A stretch of 64,000 bases of DNA, from assembly GCA_014237465.1 (NCBI GenBank), contig JABZFM010000017.1, positions 1-64,000 on the forward strand, given 5' to 3'. Origin of the DNA: Desulfobacteraceae bacterium. GTDB taxonomy: Bacteria > Desulfobacterota > Desulfobacteria > Desulfobacterales > Desulfosalsimonadaceae. Both the position numbers and the translations under genes were made by a program. Positions 7,801-15,729 of the stretch are shown piece after piece. The notes beneath the pieces are model-generated. The model was not told where the DNA came from. It did no database searches and saw only the letters and a program-made list of their open reading frames with translations. Position 1 is the first letter of the stretch. Each line of letters begins with the position of its first letter.

Positions 7801-10456
7801 CTTTTTGGAAAGCGGTAATTGTGTTTTTAATATCGTTATCCTGAAACGCGCACTCCCCAAACCGTTTGTAGAAAACGATCTGTGTGTTCGGATCAGCAAA
7901 TTCAATATTTCTTTCCTGGCGCCGGGAATAAAATTTAAATGCCTTTTCGTATTGACCCATCAAATAATATATATTTCCCAGGTTTAACTCCAGGTTTGCG
8001 GCATTCTCGGTATTGTTGACATGATCGTTTAAAAAATATGCCTTTTGATAAGACATTAAAGCCTGTTCCAGCTTTTTTGTTTCACCATACACGGTTTCAA
8101 GAACTTCAAATACGTATCCAAGCGTCTGGTGAAAATACTCGACACTGCTGTTGAAACGGATCGATTTTTCAATCAGCTTTTTTGCTTCCTTTGCGGAATC
8201 AAAATTATTTAAGTAAGACAGGCACAGCCCGGTACAATAAAGCCAGACCGGATCATTAGGCGATGATTTCAGATTTTTACGGTATTTATAAAGGACGTTT
8301 TCAATATCGCCGGTTACCGCAGCACATTTGATATACCCGCGATGGGCTTCGATAATCTGATCATCATAATCCAACAGTTCCTTGAACGTGCTGCGTGCGG
8401 AAGGAATTTCACCGAGCCGAAACAGAAATTCTCCGGCAGAAATGTTTTTGCGGATATACCCCAGGCGTGCCAGCTGATAAATCCGGTCCGAGGAATCCCA
8501 TAGACTGATTTCTGTTTCATAAAGATCAATGGCTTGGCGAAACTGTTCTTCACGAAAAAGAATTTCAGCTAAAGAGAAGCGGGCTGAGGCAGTCTGGGTT
8601 GTGAGCTCTGAAAATGAATCAATGACATTTTGATAGGCGGCTTTTGCCTGGACCAGTTGATCGGCTTCATAATACAGATCGCCAATGCGATTTAAGGCAC
8701 CCATGGAAAGCGGCGGGGCTGCAAACTGGTTTTCGATTGCCGTGAGATTGAGTTTTCGGATCTTTTCATTCAGATCCGCATAGGCAAAATCAGTCTGAAT
8801 CGTATCAATAATACGTTCCACTGCTCTGTCCACCCAGTTCCGCTGCTCCGGGTAATTGATCAGAATCAGACGGTATGTCTCTATCACTTTATTGTTTGTC
8901 ACGGTTTTAGCGTAAATTTGCGCTTTAAGAAACAAGGCCTGTGCTTTTTGAGACGTTTCTGCAGAATCGTCAGCAATCACTTCATCAAGCCAGTCAAGAG
9001 CTTTTGTCAAATCAGACAGGCTTTCGCTGCCTTTCAATAATATGGTGACACTTTCAATTCTGGATTCTGCTGCAATTGTCCCGGGATACTGGAGCGCGAT
9101 CTGGTCCAGACGGGTCAGGCTTTTTTCATAAATATTTTGTTTTTCCGAGGTCCGGACAGCTGATTCCGCGGCTGTTTGAAATTCAATACCAATTTGCTTT
9201 ATTTCCGCCAGCAGGGACTCGGGAAGAATCTCTTTATACGCACTGCGGATATACTGGTAAGCGGCCTGTGCTGATACAGGCAGGTCCATTTGATGAAATA
9301 TGCTGGCCACTTTATAACCGGCTTTTGCACATACGGCATGGTTATCGGAAAAATTTTCAATAACGTTGACATAAGCCAGCAAGGTCACATTCGGATCATA
9401 TGGAATCCGGTTTGCGATTTTTCCTGCTGCCAAAAACTGATCGTGGGGACTGTTTGCGTTGCGGATATATCCTTCTTCCGGAACAGACCAGCAGTTGCTG
9501 ACGCCGCCCTGGTTGGAGAGGAAATAAATCCTGCTTTTGGCGACAAACGGTTTGAAAGAAACAATATTTAAAGGGGTCACAGGATAGGGGATACTGTCGG
9601 GTGAATCGGTGCTGATTCTGCAGATAATTGAGTGATCTTCAGTGCTCAGTTTTTTATCATGATTGGTATCTGATCCGATCCTTGAAAAATAGAGCGTACG
9701 GCTGTCTGCCGCCCATTGCGGCAACATATCAATGGCTGGACCGCCGGTAATTTGACGGATGGTGTTGTCGCTCATATTCATGATGAAAATATCGCCGGAT
9801 GCGTCATTTCTAACAGATACAAAAGCCAGTCTGCGATTATCCGGAGACATGGCGCAGAACATGGCATCCCCACCGGTACTGAGGGATGCGGGGCGGAGGC
9901 CGCTTCTCTTCAGGTCAAGGACAGACAGCCGACGGAGTCGATTGCCGATGGCCTGATGAAAATATAGAAACCGGCCATCGGGTGAAAAACACGGACCGCC
10001 GTCTTCGGTCTTCCTGTCGGTCAGGCGGATGGGCTTTTCATTTACTTTTTTCAGGTCTAACAAATAGATGTCACCCTTAACGTCATAATCCGTGTCCACA
10101 TACGCCACATATCGTCCGTTAGCGGAAACTGCCGGGGATGATTTAACAGAAGGTCCGTCAGACAGCTTTTGGGGCAGTATCATAACAGACGGATCTGCCG
10201 ATGCCAGCCAGAGTGTTGTCGGTTTTGCGTCTCCGCTGATATAAGCAATATGGCGGCCATCTAATGAAACTGCCATGTCAAGGACCGGTTCCGTGCGGGA
10301 TGTTATCTGGATCGGGCGGTTGATGCTGTATGATTCCTCAGCAGATACCGCGGTTGCCGGACATAAATAGCCGGACAATATTATGGCGATCATCACTAAA
10401 CCAAAATATAAAGTATCCGAACGGATTAACCGGTTTAACAATCGGATTGGTTTCAT
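1829..10456 (-). CDS. Giant exported beta-propeller / TPR / CHAT-domain protein (caspase-like protease candidate)
   Basis: A 2875-residue multidomain protein. Residues about 16-40 form a signal peptide or signal anchor (LYFGLVMIAIILSGYL, then ATAVSA). Residues about 45-345 hold WD40-like/TolB-like (PD40) blades with repeated 'SPDGR..', 'VSANGRYVAYV' and 'MSPDNRRLAFVS' motifs. The long middle is tetratricopeptide repeats (G.Y..A...YE.AL patterns). The C-terminal 230 residues are a CHAT peptidase domain with the catalytic pair intact: His2736 in IASHGEF and Cys2788 in FLSACQTG. Residues about 1600-1870 look like a second CHAT domain without the catalytic His and Cys. CHAT enzymes are clan CD cysteine proteases that act on specific partner proteins. 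The ATG overlaps the TGA of the DUF1318 lipoprotein gene by 4 nt (ATGA), so translation is coupled. Partner and substrate are unknown. There is no frameshift across 8.6 kb, which argues for selection. Confidence 0.85.
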   Translation of the reverse strand: MKPIRLLNRLIRSDTLYFGLVMIAIILSGYLCPATAVSAEESYSINRPIQITSRTEPVLDMAVSLDGRHIAYISGDAKPTTLWLASADPSVMILPQKLSDGPSVKSSPAVSANGRYVAYVDTDYDVKGDIYLLDLKKVNEKPIRLTDRKTEDGGPCFSPDGRFLYFHQAIGNRLRRLSVLDLKRSGLRPASLSTGGDAMFCAMSPDNRRLAFVSVRNDASGDIFIMNMSDNTIRQITGGPAIDMLPQWAADSRTLYFSRIGSDTNHDKKLSTEDHSIICRISTDSPDSIPYPVTPLNIVSFKPFVAKSRIYFLSNQGGVSNCWSVPEEGYIRNANSPHDQFLAAGKIANRIPYDPNVTLLAYVNVIENFSDNHAVCAKAGYKVASIFHQMDLPVSAQAAYQYIRSAYKEILPESLLAEIKQIGIEFQTAAESAVRTSEKQNIYEKSLTRLDQIALQYPGTIAAESRIESVTILLKGSESLSDLTKALDWLDEVIADDSAETSQKAQALFLKAQIYAKTVTNNKVIETYRLILINYPEQRNWVDRAVERIIDTIQTDFAYADLNEKIRKLNLTAIENQFAAPPLSMGALNRIGDLYYEADQLVQAKAAYQNVIDSFSELTTQTASARFSLAEILFREEQFRQAIDLYETEISLWDSSDRIYQLARLGYIRKNISAGEFLFRLGEIPSARSTFKELLDYDDQIIEAHRGYIKCAAVTGDIENVLYKYRKNLKSSPNDPVWLYCTGLCLSYLNNFDSAKEAKKLIEKSIRFNSSVEYFHQTLGYVFEVLETVYGETKKLEQALMSYQKAYFLNDHVNNTENAANLELNLGNIYYLMGQYEKAFKFYSRRQERNIEFADPNTQIVFYKRFGECAFQDNDIKNTITAFQKAIELIDGHIDPLAPSRAFDRLNRYLKDRIIDPAINTPETKEFALKIAREQSEQNLKVADLSENTSPPPSEQWQSYKEKMLFLVYDQEKLNKSALKLARKLNAVNEKKPGNLPIDNPRQNLLNLTRQITKALDFPERLIELKIEISDRLGLAYQDNSEWDKATEIFEKVFSLNEKTGNNENLARNRRSVAYNTYQQAKSVTSGQHIKLLKKASKDFDQVLSLIDQYSVPEPAEKPKRALIDISVSTSLDASSATQAAKGFSATQEKRLAETFISRIQLELGHLETSRNELVKQLRQYPDPESVNEKDRYGVSLLYHRAALLDNAVGNYLNAFEKFAFSAELCLKMENPASAAANITNMTSVGQKIFDLQTKTGLPDAQMRRLQKFDNQTADLLSKNTNITGSTILIEYHNILGVFYSNAAEQYSKELSSAVHKIILQQHAVSHFTRGLELFENNVSQVSRKQLETGTSLYLNMAVVARALGDEETAIRYYQHALKTSKTGIFPDLEWRALAGLGQLTDALNVLETVPISRAGCEPLEIIRSFGSLIFKKLESKNTEAALNLAEKISELERFNRLAPFVRPQSKHEQSFFLKLYPRLERIRLLKKEIKQADEDNVPFLQERLDNEQVLLANQMGADNENLPGPFKDIRNSDIQDLAVLLMSMTVKIEETADALANVSIKLSDKNINDEKTRNLARVLEQKYHSLVSRYKGLAEDAYYARPVSSPPDFIALMSPEPFEAMDLMDALSDDDAVARIFHTGIKNSPYAAFLITKEEITGFTAENTDTLKEKIDEEIDWITPYIANENPPALNLEITYPYALSAKHLARCINSRKPFKQKLLSVPQIPFADLVAQQYNIKSYASVTENDEDHFRNEFSSINTLLISSGPKAVSTVPTEPGEIASRFFAVYPDPDTRVKLEKLLAKTSNLSLSILSGNYTNNVYLVGHLFSIYGCPGIIFINDTADSTKLVPDLLTLYPETSGIDALNTAALTLIPETETMPQNFKPSDIKTDRLLYLGYQGMTGKESIKFAKNNFIKYVKTGRSNFDQANYVSALVMFENAISVASEISKYSRYLPDLYKFARESAYRSGNNEAALNFSKELVHLQKNMEPESKAHADALLRLGLMYSKKDNYEKAIPVIESAVHIMSQLPPDEDLIRAFMDLGIVLENATNYETALSRFKTAVDLSRTLNQSELMGEQYLNIGRVYDLRLNQYATAILNYEKALEIYTASADFEKIAESKLNIGRCYRLLGNFTAADRYYTESLELISSKAPAQLMIKVKILIEQANNSWFQGRYEEAFRLQRQCYTISQEQDLPLMQVISLNTEGLIWWTLGDYDKALEALNNALTDAAALKIRKDEIASTLNNVGLIFRDMGNYEKALETFEQAISIDTSIDSKWGLAYDYRNKGLTYLKLDQPVTAAELFDQAYSISTAIGNRINAAKAILGKGDALLVLKDYKGSQAAFQTALELSESMLIKETQWRALFGLARIQIIFYNDLDAAEKLLRKSVDVIEQLRSDIKVKELKENFISNKLSVYETLVKLLADKGQPKQAFEMAERSRARNFIDLLGNHQIGLADEADSILYKKQQILKSEIETTELLLGMSTALAERDIYRKSIEKLNHDLQNVMLDMQLQNPQLVSMVSVPHVDTEKLLEYLEPGTALLSYYLLEKEVFCWVLRSDIEINEKRLQLIRIPADRIELEKRILEFRRIIQNLEPYEKHAAGLYAQLFAPLMPQLEGVYTLGISPYGSLHYLSFATLYNEDSFLLDQFSLFYVPSAGVLEYTLGRRVARPYRSPRVLAIGNPDLGDPILDLPFAEQEVGSISWNFPEVTILTREKATEDWVINNISGFDIIHIASHGEFDPVNPLLSAIKLAGAKDKNFTKSDFDGNLEAGEIFGLKINADMVFLSACQTGLGKINAGDDVVGLNRSFFFAGTHTVVSSLWRVSDVSTAILIKTFYRMYMNKNKADCLKQAALHVKTRYPHPGYWGAFTLVGDYY

Positions 10457-11046
10457 GAGGCTTCCTTTTTTGTCAGCCAGTTTCCCTCTGCATCCTGAAT
10501 TTTATCTCCAGGGTTTGCATTTTCCGCATTTATTTTAGCAAAAATTTTTCTCACTTCTGTCAGGTCGGATTCGCTCAGGTCTTCATTCATATAGATTACC
10601 CGAAGCATAATTTTTTCACGGGACTCGTTAATTTTTAAAATCACAAATTCAAATTCTTCAGCAGAATAGGTATCTGCAAAACTTTTGAGTTCATCCGGAA
10701 CATCTGTGCGGTTAATTGAAAAAGGTTCCACCAGTCCCTGATTGTTTTCACCCACCCAGCCCAGGTGTTTGAAAGTATCAAGATCATCTGCATGAAAATC
10801 GATAATCTGCATGGCATTGATGGTATCCTTGTACTCCCGGCTGTGCTCCGGCGGTCTGGTGATATTTCCGCTTGTATCCACTCCCCGGACGGATGCGGCC
10901 AGCAGCATTTGCGCGTCAAGGGAATTGTAGGAACCGAGCACCTGGTTTTCCAGCGCGGTCCGTTCACTGAGCATTTCTACTTTCACATCTGCCAGTGTAC
11001 ATCCGGCAAGCCCTGTTAAGATAAAAAAAATGAAGATTTTTTTCAT
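10453..11046 (-). CDS. DUF1318 (YdbL-like) lipoprotein
   Basis: A 197-residue predicted lipoprotein. The signal MKKIFIFFILTGLAGC has a lipobox (LAGC) with Cys16. The C-terminal 60 residues match the DUF1318/YdbL pattern (SDLTEVRKIFAKINAENANPGDKIQDAEGNWL in sequence, ending GNWLTKK), as in E. coli YdbL. In E. coli, ydbH-ynbE-ydbL encode an AsmA-like intermembrane bridge, a small lipoprotein partner and a periplasmic accessory. Here the DUF1318 protein is itself lipidated and is sandwiched 11 nt after an AsmA-like gene and overlapping (ATGA) the giant CHAT gene. I infer that it sits at the outer membrane and links the two neighbours. No separate YnbE-like gene is visible. Residues 17-130 match nothing I can name. 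Confidence 0.72.
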   Translation of the reverse strand: MKKIFIFFILTGLAGCTLADVKVEMLSERTALENQVLGSYNSLDAQMLLAASVRGVDTSGNITRPPEHSREYKDTINAMQIIDFHADDLDTFKHLGWVGENNQGLVEPFSINRTDVPDELKSFADTYSAEEFEFVILKINESREKIMLRVIYMNEDLSESDLTEVRKIFAKINAENANPGDKIQDAEGNWLTKKEAS

Positions 11047-11057
11047 GAGGATTTCCC

Positions 11058-14000
11058 TTATTCAAAATAAATGAAATTCGTTTTTTTGTTGATAAAGATA
11101 TTATCAGCGGAAATTTTTTGCAAAATTAAAATAATCGGTTTTAAACCGGAAAGAATGTCGTTAAACTTATCCATTCCCGGAACCTGTGCAATATTTAAAC
11201 GGCGGATGGCAGGCAGGGAAATATCTATCCCTTTGATCCCAACTTCTCCGTTTAAAGACAGAAAACCATCCTTAATCTTCAGGCGTATTTGCTTTGGGGA
11301 TCCCGCTTTTAAAATCCGACGCTGGGTGACGATTGCTTCGTTGTTTTCATATGGGTCCAGGGCATATAAGAGCCTTTCAAGAGACCTTGAGCCGATACTG
11401 GTAAATTCAACCGTAATGGCTGCATTTTCCAGCATGGTTTGAAGCTCGTCGGTGACGGGAAAGTCGGCATAGAGTGAGCCGCTGATGTCTGCTTCCGAAT
11501 AATCGCTTTGGGAAAAAGCTTCCGGAAATATTTCAGCAGTATTTATTCCGGAAAAGGTTAATGCCGTGTTTACGTAAAATTCCTGCTGTTCGACAAACAG
11601 GGAAACAGATCCGTTCATGGTTCCGCCCAGCAGGTTAAACTGAAAATAATCCAGGTTCGGCAGTCCGTTTTTTAAATTCAGCATTACCATGGATTCTCCA
11701 ATGGTAAGCGGGAAAGGGGCGGCGGCAATGTCTGCTTTTTGAATTGATATTTCCGGATCAGGATTCATCCGTTCATGCAAAAGGCGGATGTGACGAAAAA
11801 TATCGGCATTTTCGCTAAATGACGTTGTTTCCAATACTGATTTGATCACATTCATGGAAAGGGCAGGCAAATTCGATACAGGAACTTGCCGGTTGGCAGA
11901 TTGAATCTGATATGATTTTGAAAAATCAATGTTTGTATTAATTTTTTCAACGTCAATGGTATTGGGCATCATAAAGTTCAAGCTGTTGGCAGATAGTGAA
12001 AAACCGCCATCAATCGATTGATCAGGTACCAGGTGAAATTCAAGTCCGGCTGCGATTTGACCGTCAATGTCTGTTCCGGACAGACCGGGCAGCCCCAAAT
12101 TCTTAAACGTCCTGCAGTCCGGGATATTTACATTGGCAGTAATTTGTGCGCCCATATCTGAAATCCACAGGGGAAGTTCGGGCAATGGAGATCGGGTGAT
12201 AATCCGGTCCAGGCCGTCAATTGTCGCATCAATAGTTTCGTGAATACCTGACGGAAGAACGGAAAATTCCTGGTAAAGTCTAATCGATTCAGCATAATCA
12301 TGACTACCGGATAATGAAAAATCAACGGAAATCGGCTTGTCAGGATTTACGGCCGGCAAACCCTCTATGGAACCGGCTATAATATAACTGTCTAGATTAC
12401 CTTTGCCGCTTGTTCCGTTGAGTTCATACGCCAGTAAAGGGCTGGCTGTGATGGATCCAATAATGAAGTTGTTTTTATCTGTTTGGACAATTTCAATGCG
12501 TCCTTTATCAGCGAGGATGCCGAGCTTCACATTATCAATAAACCCAATATTGTCTGTAAATTGCATGTTTTTGAGCGCATCCAGTTCGCTTGCATCCGGT
12601 CTGCGTCCGGCAGCATTTAAGTGAATATTTAAATTTCCGCCGCCGGAAATGCCGGCCAGAAACTGGGGAGGTATTTTCTTTGTCAGCGCATTAAGGTCTG
12701 AATTGATTTTTATATCCGCGCTAAAAGACGTATTTCCGGTATCAACGGTACTGGCATCCATTGTTATGGAAACAGCATCTTCTGCGGTCATGCGAGCAAT
12801 AAAATTTTTAATATCTATATTAAAAGGGTCAAGGCTTTTTAAAAATAATTCTTTTAATGTAAGATTAACAGAAGCAGCAGTTCGAACAGGGCCGATGTCT
12901 TTTTTCAGAACAGAAATTTGCGGTGTGCTGATCTTAAGATGATCCAGAGCCCCCTTGATGGAACCATCCGGCAGAATGTCAGCGCGGACATCTAAAGACT
13001 GCTCCAGGTCACTGATTTGAACCAGGTTCGGAATTTGAATCTGTTCGATCATCAGCTTATTGTTAAGCGATAAACTGCCTTCAATTCCGGCAAACGACTG
13101 ATCGGATTTTTGAATATTTACAGCTTCCGCGGTTAAATGGTCCAGACGAATCCCGGAAACAGATACAGATAGGGATTCACCTTGGTTAACCACTTCATCA
13201 ACTTTCACCGATAATTTGAAAGCTGCTGAGTCAGGAAACAGGTTGATAAGTTTTGCCTCAAGTTTATCAAGATTTAAACGAGTACCTGATACTTTCAGGG
13301 CGGCGTTGCCGTTTCTTTCACTAGTTAATACGATTCCCGGCAGCTGTATATCAAGACCGTCAAGGGCTATGTCAGTTTGTCCGTCAGGGACCAGGCCGTC
13401 TACCCGCAGTTCTTTTATCGATATTTTTGCTTTTGCATCTTGATTGTCCAGTACAAGTGATGACGGAATAAATGGTTGAACAAAGGAAGTGATTTCATTT
13501 AAATCAAGATAAAGTGGAGAAATGGCCATGTGGATTTCCCGGCCATCACTTTTTATCTGTTCAATACGGCCGGATGCATTTATATGGCTGTTTTCAAGTA
13601 TATTAATATCACCTGTTTCCAGTTCCAGCCTTTCGTTGTTTAAATCCATGATACCATTTAAATGAATGTTGAAATTCCCCGGGCCGATTGATTTTCCGTC
13701 AATGATTCTCCCGCAAACCTGAAGATCAGCAACGGTCAGCCGGGCATTAAATGCCATTGGATCTTCAGGGTGGGTGCCGGTAGCAGCAGTCAATTCTATC
13801 GTACCTTTAATATCTGTGGGAGACGGAAATTCAGGAATCAGGGGAACGGCAACTTCCATCAAAGCTGCCAGATCAACTCGGATTTCGCTCTTTATATCTG
13901 ATGCCGCCATATCCACACGAACATCAGTGACGATGCCGGGTAAATTGGCATCCAGACCGGCTAATAATCCATCAATATTTAAAGCACCATCAGCGTCAAA

Positions 14001-14732
14001 CAGGTTTTTTACAGATGCGACAAGGGTAGACCGGGGGATGGTCTGATCATTAACCTGAACATCCATCCCAATTGCCAGGTCCACGGGCGAGGTTTTTACA
14101 GACGGTGCCTTAAGCGTAATTTCAAGGTCTTTGACAATATATTTTTCCGATTTCACCTGGTCATCATAGAAGAGATTGATGCCTTTTAAACGGATGTCAG
14201 CAGATACATCTAATGGCAGAACAAACGGTTTTTTCTCTTTTTTGTCTTTCTTTTCGTCATCTGTTTTGCGTGGGGCAGGGGGCTTGTCTTCAGAAGATTT
14301 TTTTTTAGCAAGCGTTTCAATATTAAGGTGTCCGCTGCTGTCTTTAATAATATGGATATCCAGGTCTTTAAGCAAAAATTCAAGGTTTAATTCCCGGTGC
14401 AGCAGCCGTTTAACATTGATTTTGAGTTTGGTGTGTTCAAGGGATACCAGCGAATCTTCGGAGAAACCCGGTGAGTCCGGTATTAATAATTTACTTATGA
14501 GAATCCCGTCTTTCCATGACCAGTCTATTTTCTCAATACGGACAGGCCGATCCAGAGCATCTGAAATCTGACTTTGAATAAACTGATTGCTCCAGTCCGT
14601 GGAAACCGCGGTCGGCAAAAAAACAAGGATCAAAGATACCAGCAGAATCAATGAAATGAGGAAGATGGCGGAATATTTAAACAGCTTGATCAGCCATCTG
14701 AAAGTGCGGAATTTTTTTAATGACAGGGGCAT
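11058..14732 (-). CDS. AsmA/YdbH-like intermembrane bridge protein
   Basis: A 1224-residue protein with one N-terminal transmembrane segment (residues 19-40) after a basic start, then a long, mostly beta, repetitive periplasmic region. The first 120 residues have the AsmA/chorein-like signature: SDALDRPVRIEKIDWSW, then 'LEHTKLKINVKRLLHREL' style groove-forming strands. A low-complexity charged stretch (KKKSSEDKPPAPRKTDDEKKD, about 145-170) follows. The C-terminal 100 residues (LERLLYALDPYENNEAIV onward, ending in IFINKKTNFIYFE) resemble the end of YdbH-type proteins. AsmA-like proteins are hydrophobic-groove tubes that move phospholipid between inner and outer membrane. It is the first gene of the CHAT operon, 11 nt ahead of the DUF1318 lipoprotein gene. 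The AsmA superfamily call is solid; the YdbH subgroup rests partly on its neighbour. Confidence 0.8.
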   Translation of the reverse strand: MPLSLKKFRTFRWLIKLFKYSAIFLISLILLVSLILVFLPTAVSTDWSNQFIQSQISDALDRPVRIEKIDWSWKDGILISKLLIPDSPGFSEDSLVSLEHTKLKINVKRLLHRELNLEFLLKDLDIHIIKDSSGHLNIETLAKKKSSEDKPPAPRKTDDEKKDKKEKKPFVLPLDVSADIRLKGINLFYDDQVKSEKYIVKDLEITLKAPSVKTSPVDLAIGMDVQVNDQTIPRSTLVASVKNLFDADGALNIDGLLAGLDANLPGIVTDVRVDMAASDIKSEIRVDLAALMEVAVPLIPEFPSPTDIKGTIELTAATGTHPEDPMAFNARLTVADLQVCGRIIDGKSIGPGNFNIHLNGIMDLNNERLELETGDINILENSHINASGRIEQIKSDGREIHMAISPLYLDLNEITSFVQPFIPSSLVLDNQDAKAKISIKELRVDGLVPDGQTDIALDGLDIQLPGIVLTSERNGNAALKVSGTRLNLDKLEAKLINLFPDSAAFKLSVKVDEVVNQGESLSVSVSGIRLDHLTAEAVNIQKSDQSFAGIEGSLSLNNKLMIEQIQIPNLVQISDLEQSLDVRADILPDGSIKGALDHLKISTPQISVLKKDIGPVRTAASVNLTLKELFLKSLDPFNIDIKNFIARMTAEDAVSITMDASTVDTGNTSFSADIKINSDLNALTKKIPPQFLAGISGGGNLNIHLNAAGRRPDASELDALKNMQFTDNIGFIDNVKLGILADKGRIEIVQTDKNNFIIGSITASPLLAYELNGTSGKGNLDSYIIAGSIEGLPAVNPDKPISVDFSLSGSHDYAESIRLYQEFSVLPSGIHETIDATIDGLDRIITRSPLPELPLWISDMGAQITANVNIPDCRTFKNLGLPGLSGTDIDGQIAAGLEFHLVPDQSIDGGFSLSANSLNFMMPNTIDVEKINTNIDFSKSYQIQSANRQVPVSNLPALSMNVIKSVLETTSFSENADIFRHIRLLHERMNPDPEISIQKADIAAAPFPLTIGESMVMLNLKNGLPNLDYFQFNLLGGTMNGSVSLFVEQQEFYVNTALTFSGINTAEIFPEAFSQSDYSEADISGSLYADFPVTDELQTMLENAAITVEFTSIGSRSLERLLYALDPYENNEAIVTQRRILKAGSPKQIRLKIKDGFLSLNGEVGIKGIDISLPAIRRLNIAQVPGMDKFNDILSGLKPIILILQKISADNIFINKKTNFIYFE

Positions 14733-14802
14733 GGTTGTTTAATCACCGATAATGTAACTTCATTTATATGAGATTATTCAGTTAACCCGGGTTTCTCACA
14801 AG

Positions 14803-14891
14803 CCTGATTCGTTCACTTACAAGGCATAAGGGGTGAAGTGGTAGTGAGTTTACCGCGAACCGCATATAACGCAGCAAATGGACGAATCAGG
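14803..14891. repeat. 89-bp palindromic element with 10-bp perfect arms
   Basis: CCTGATTCGT (14803-14812) is exactly complementary to ACGAATCAGG (14882-14891). The interior is moderately GC-rich (AAGGCATAAGGGGTGAAGTG and following) and unlike the AT-rich flanks. No open frame is present. It lies in the 262-nt gap between the methyltransferase and AsmA-like genes. It may be a transposon relic or a REP/MITE-type unit; no second copy was found in the window. Confidence 0.45.
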
Positions 14892-14994
14892 TGTTATATA
14901 TCATTAACAAGGTTTCAATTGCAATAATCTTGGAGTTTTAAATCAGGAGAAATTTTGAAAAAAAGTTTTGGGAAAAAATTTGTTATCGAAATTT

Positions 14995-15729
14995 TCATCC
15001 TATGGGATGGATGCTGCGGGGAATCAGCATTGGGACCCTCCGCTGGTAATCCCGGTAGGCATCGCCGAAGGTCGCGAGAAGGTCCCGCTCCTCGAGGCGC
15101 GCGCCGATGATGACCCAAACGGTCCATAATATATTAAACACCAAACGGTCCGCGGTAATATCCGGGCATGACCAGATTATGACGATGGATAACAGGTAAA
15201 GCGGATGCCTCACGTACCGGTAAGGCCCGCGGATGGCCAACTGTTCCGGCGGCGGTGTCGTGCCGCGAAGATCATGAATAATCGAGTAAAACCCGAAAGG
15301 GTCGAACGGCACAATCGACATAGCCCCCCAGGCCAGCCCGGCGATTGAAAGGAAATAGGCCGCCTGTGGCAGCAACCGAAAAATCCCCCCAAGTGAAAGC
15401 ACCGTATACGTCGACTTCTGCCAGAAAACGAGCATCAGCACCAGTACCCCTCCGGACACGATGGTAAAAAAAATCCCGTGGTATTCGGCCCGGACAAACC
15501 GGACCAGTCGGTCCCGAAAGCCCTTTCTTAACATGACACTGTGCTGAAGGGGAAAGAGTAAAGCCAGAAAGGTGTCTATCGCGAGCTTTCCTGTTGTCCC
15601 CAAGCCGGTATGAATCAGTTCAAAAGATCCATAAAATAAAAATGCACCTAATGCCATCAGCGATACCTGGCCGATGATACAGGAAATCAGAATAATGGTG
15701 TAAGCCTTGATTGATCTTGAAAGACTCAT
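14995..15729 (-). CDS. Isoprenylcysteine carboxyl methyltransferase-like (ICMT/PEMT-type) membrane methyltransferase
   Basis: A multi-pass membrane protein with about five hydrophobic segments. The C-terminal half has the signature of the ICMT/PEMT/NnrU-type SAM-dependent methyltransferases: IRGPYRYVRHPLY, then EERDLLATFGDAYRDYQRRV. The substrate cannot be told from sequence. I place the start at the ATG at 15729, preceded by AAAGGTG about nine bases upstream. An in-frame ATG 69 bases further up (15798) has no convincing ribosome site and would give a charged, non-hydrophobic leader. The gene is visibly richer in G and C (runs such as GGCGGCGGTGTCGTGCCGCG) than either flank, which are very AT-rich, so it may be a recent acquisition. 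It shares no obvious pathway with its neighbours. Confidence 0.8.
   Translation of the reverse strand: MSLSRSIKAYTIILISCIIGQVSLMALGAFLFYGSFELIHTGLGTTGKLAIDTFLALLFPLQHSVMLRKGFRDRLVRFVRAEYHGIFFTIVSGGVLVLMLVFWQKSTYTVLSLGGIFRLLPQAAYFLSIAGLAWGAMSIVPFDPFGFYSIIHDLRGTTPPPEQLAIRGPYRYVRHPLYLLSIVIIWSCPDITADRLVFNILWTVWVIIGARLEERDLLATFGDAYRDYQRRVPMLIPRSIHPIG

Noticed and set aside
1829-10456. TPR-CHAT gene as part of a CRISPR type III-E (Craspase) system
   Set aside because: No gRAMP/Cas7-11 gene, cas1/cas2 or repeat-spacer array anywhere in the window, and this CHAT protein is exported and far longer than the Craspase TPR-CHAT.
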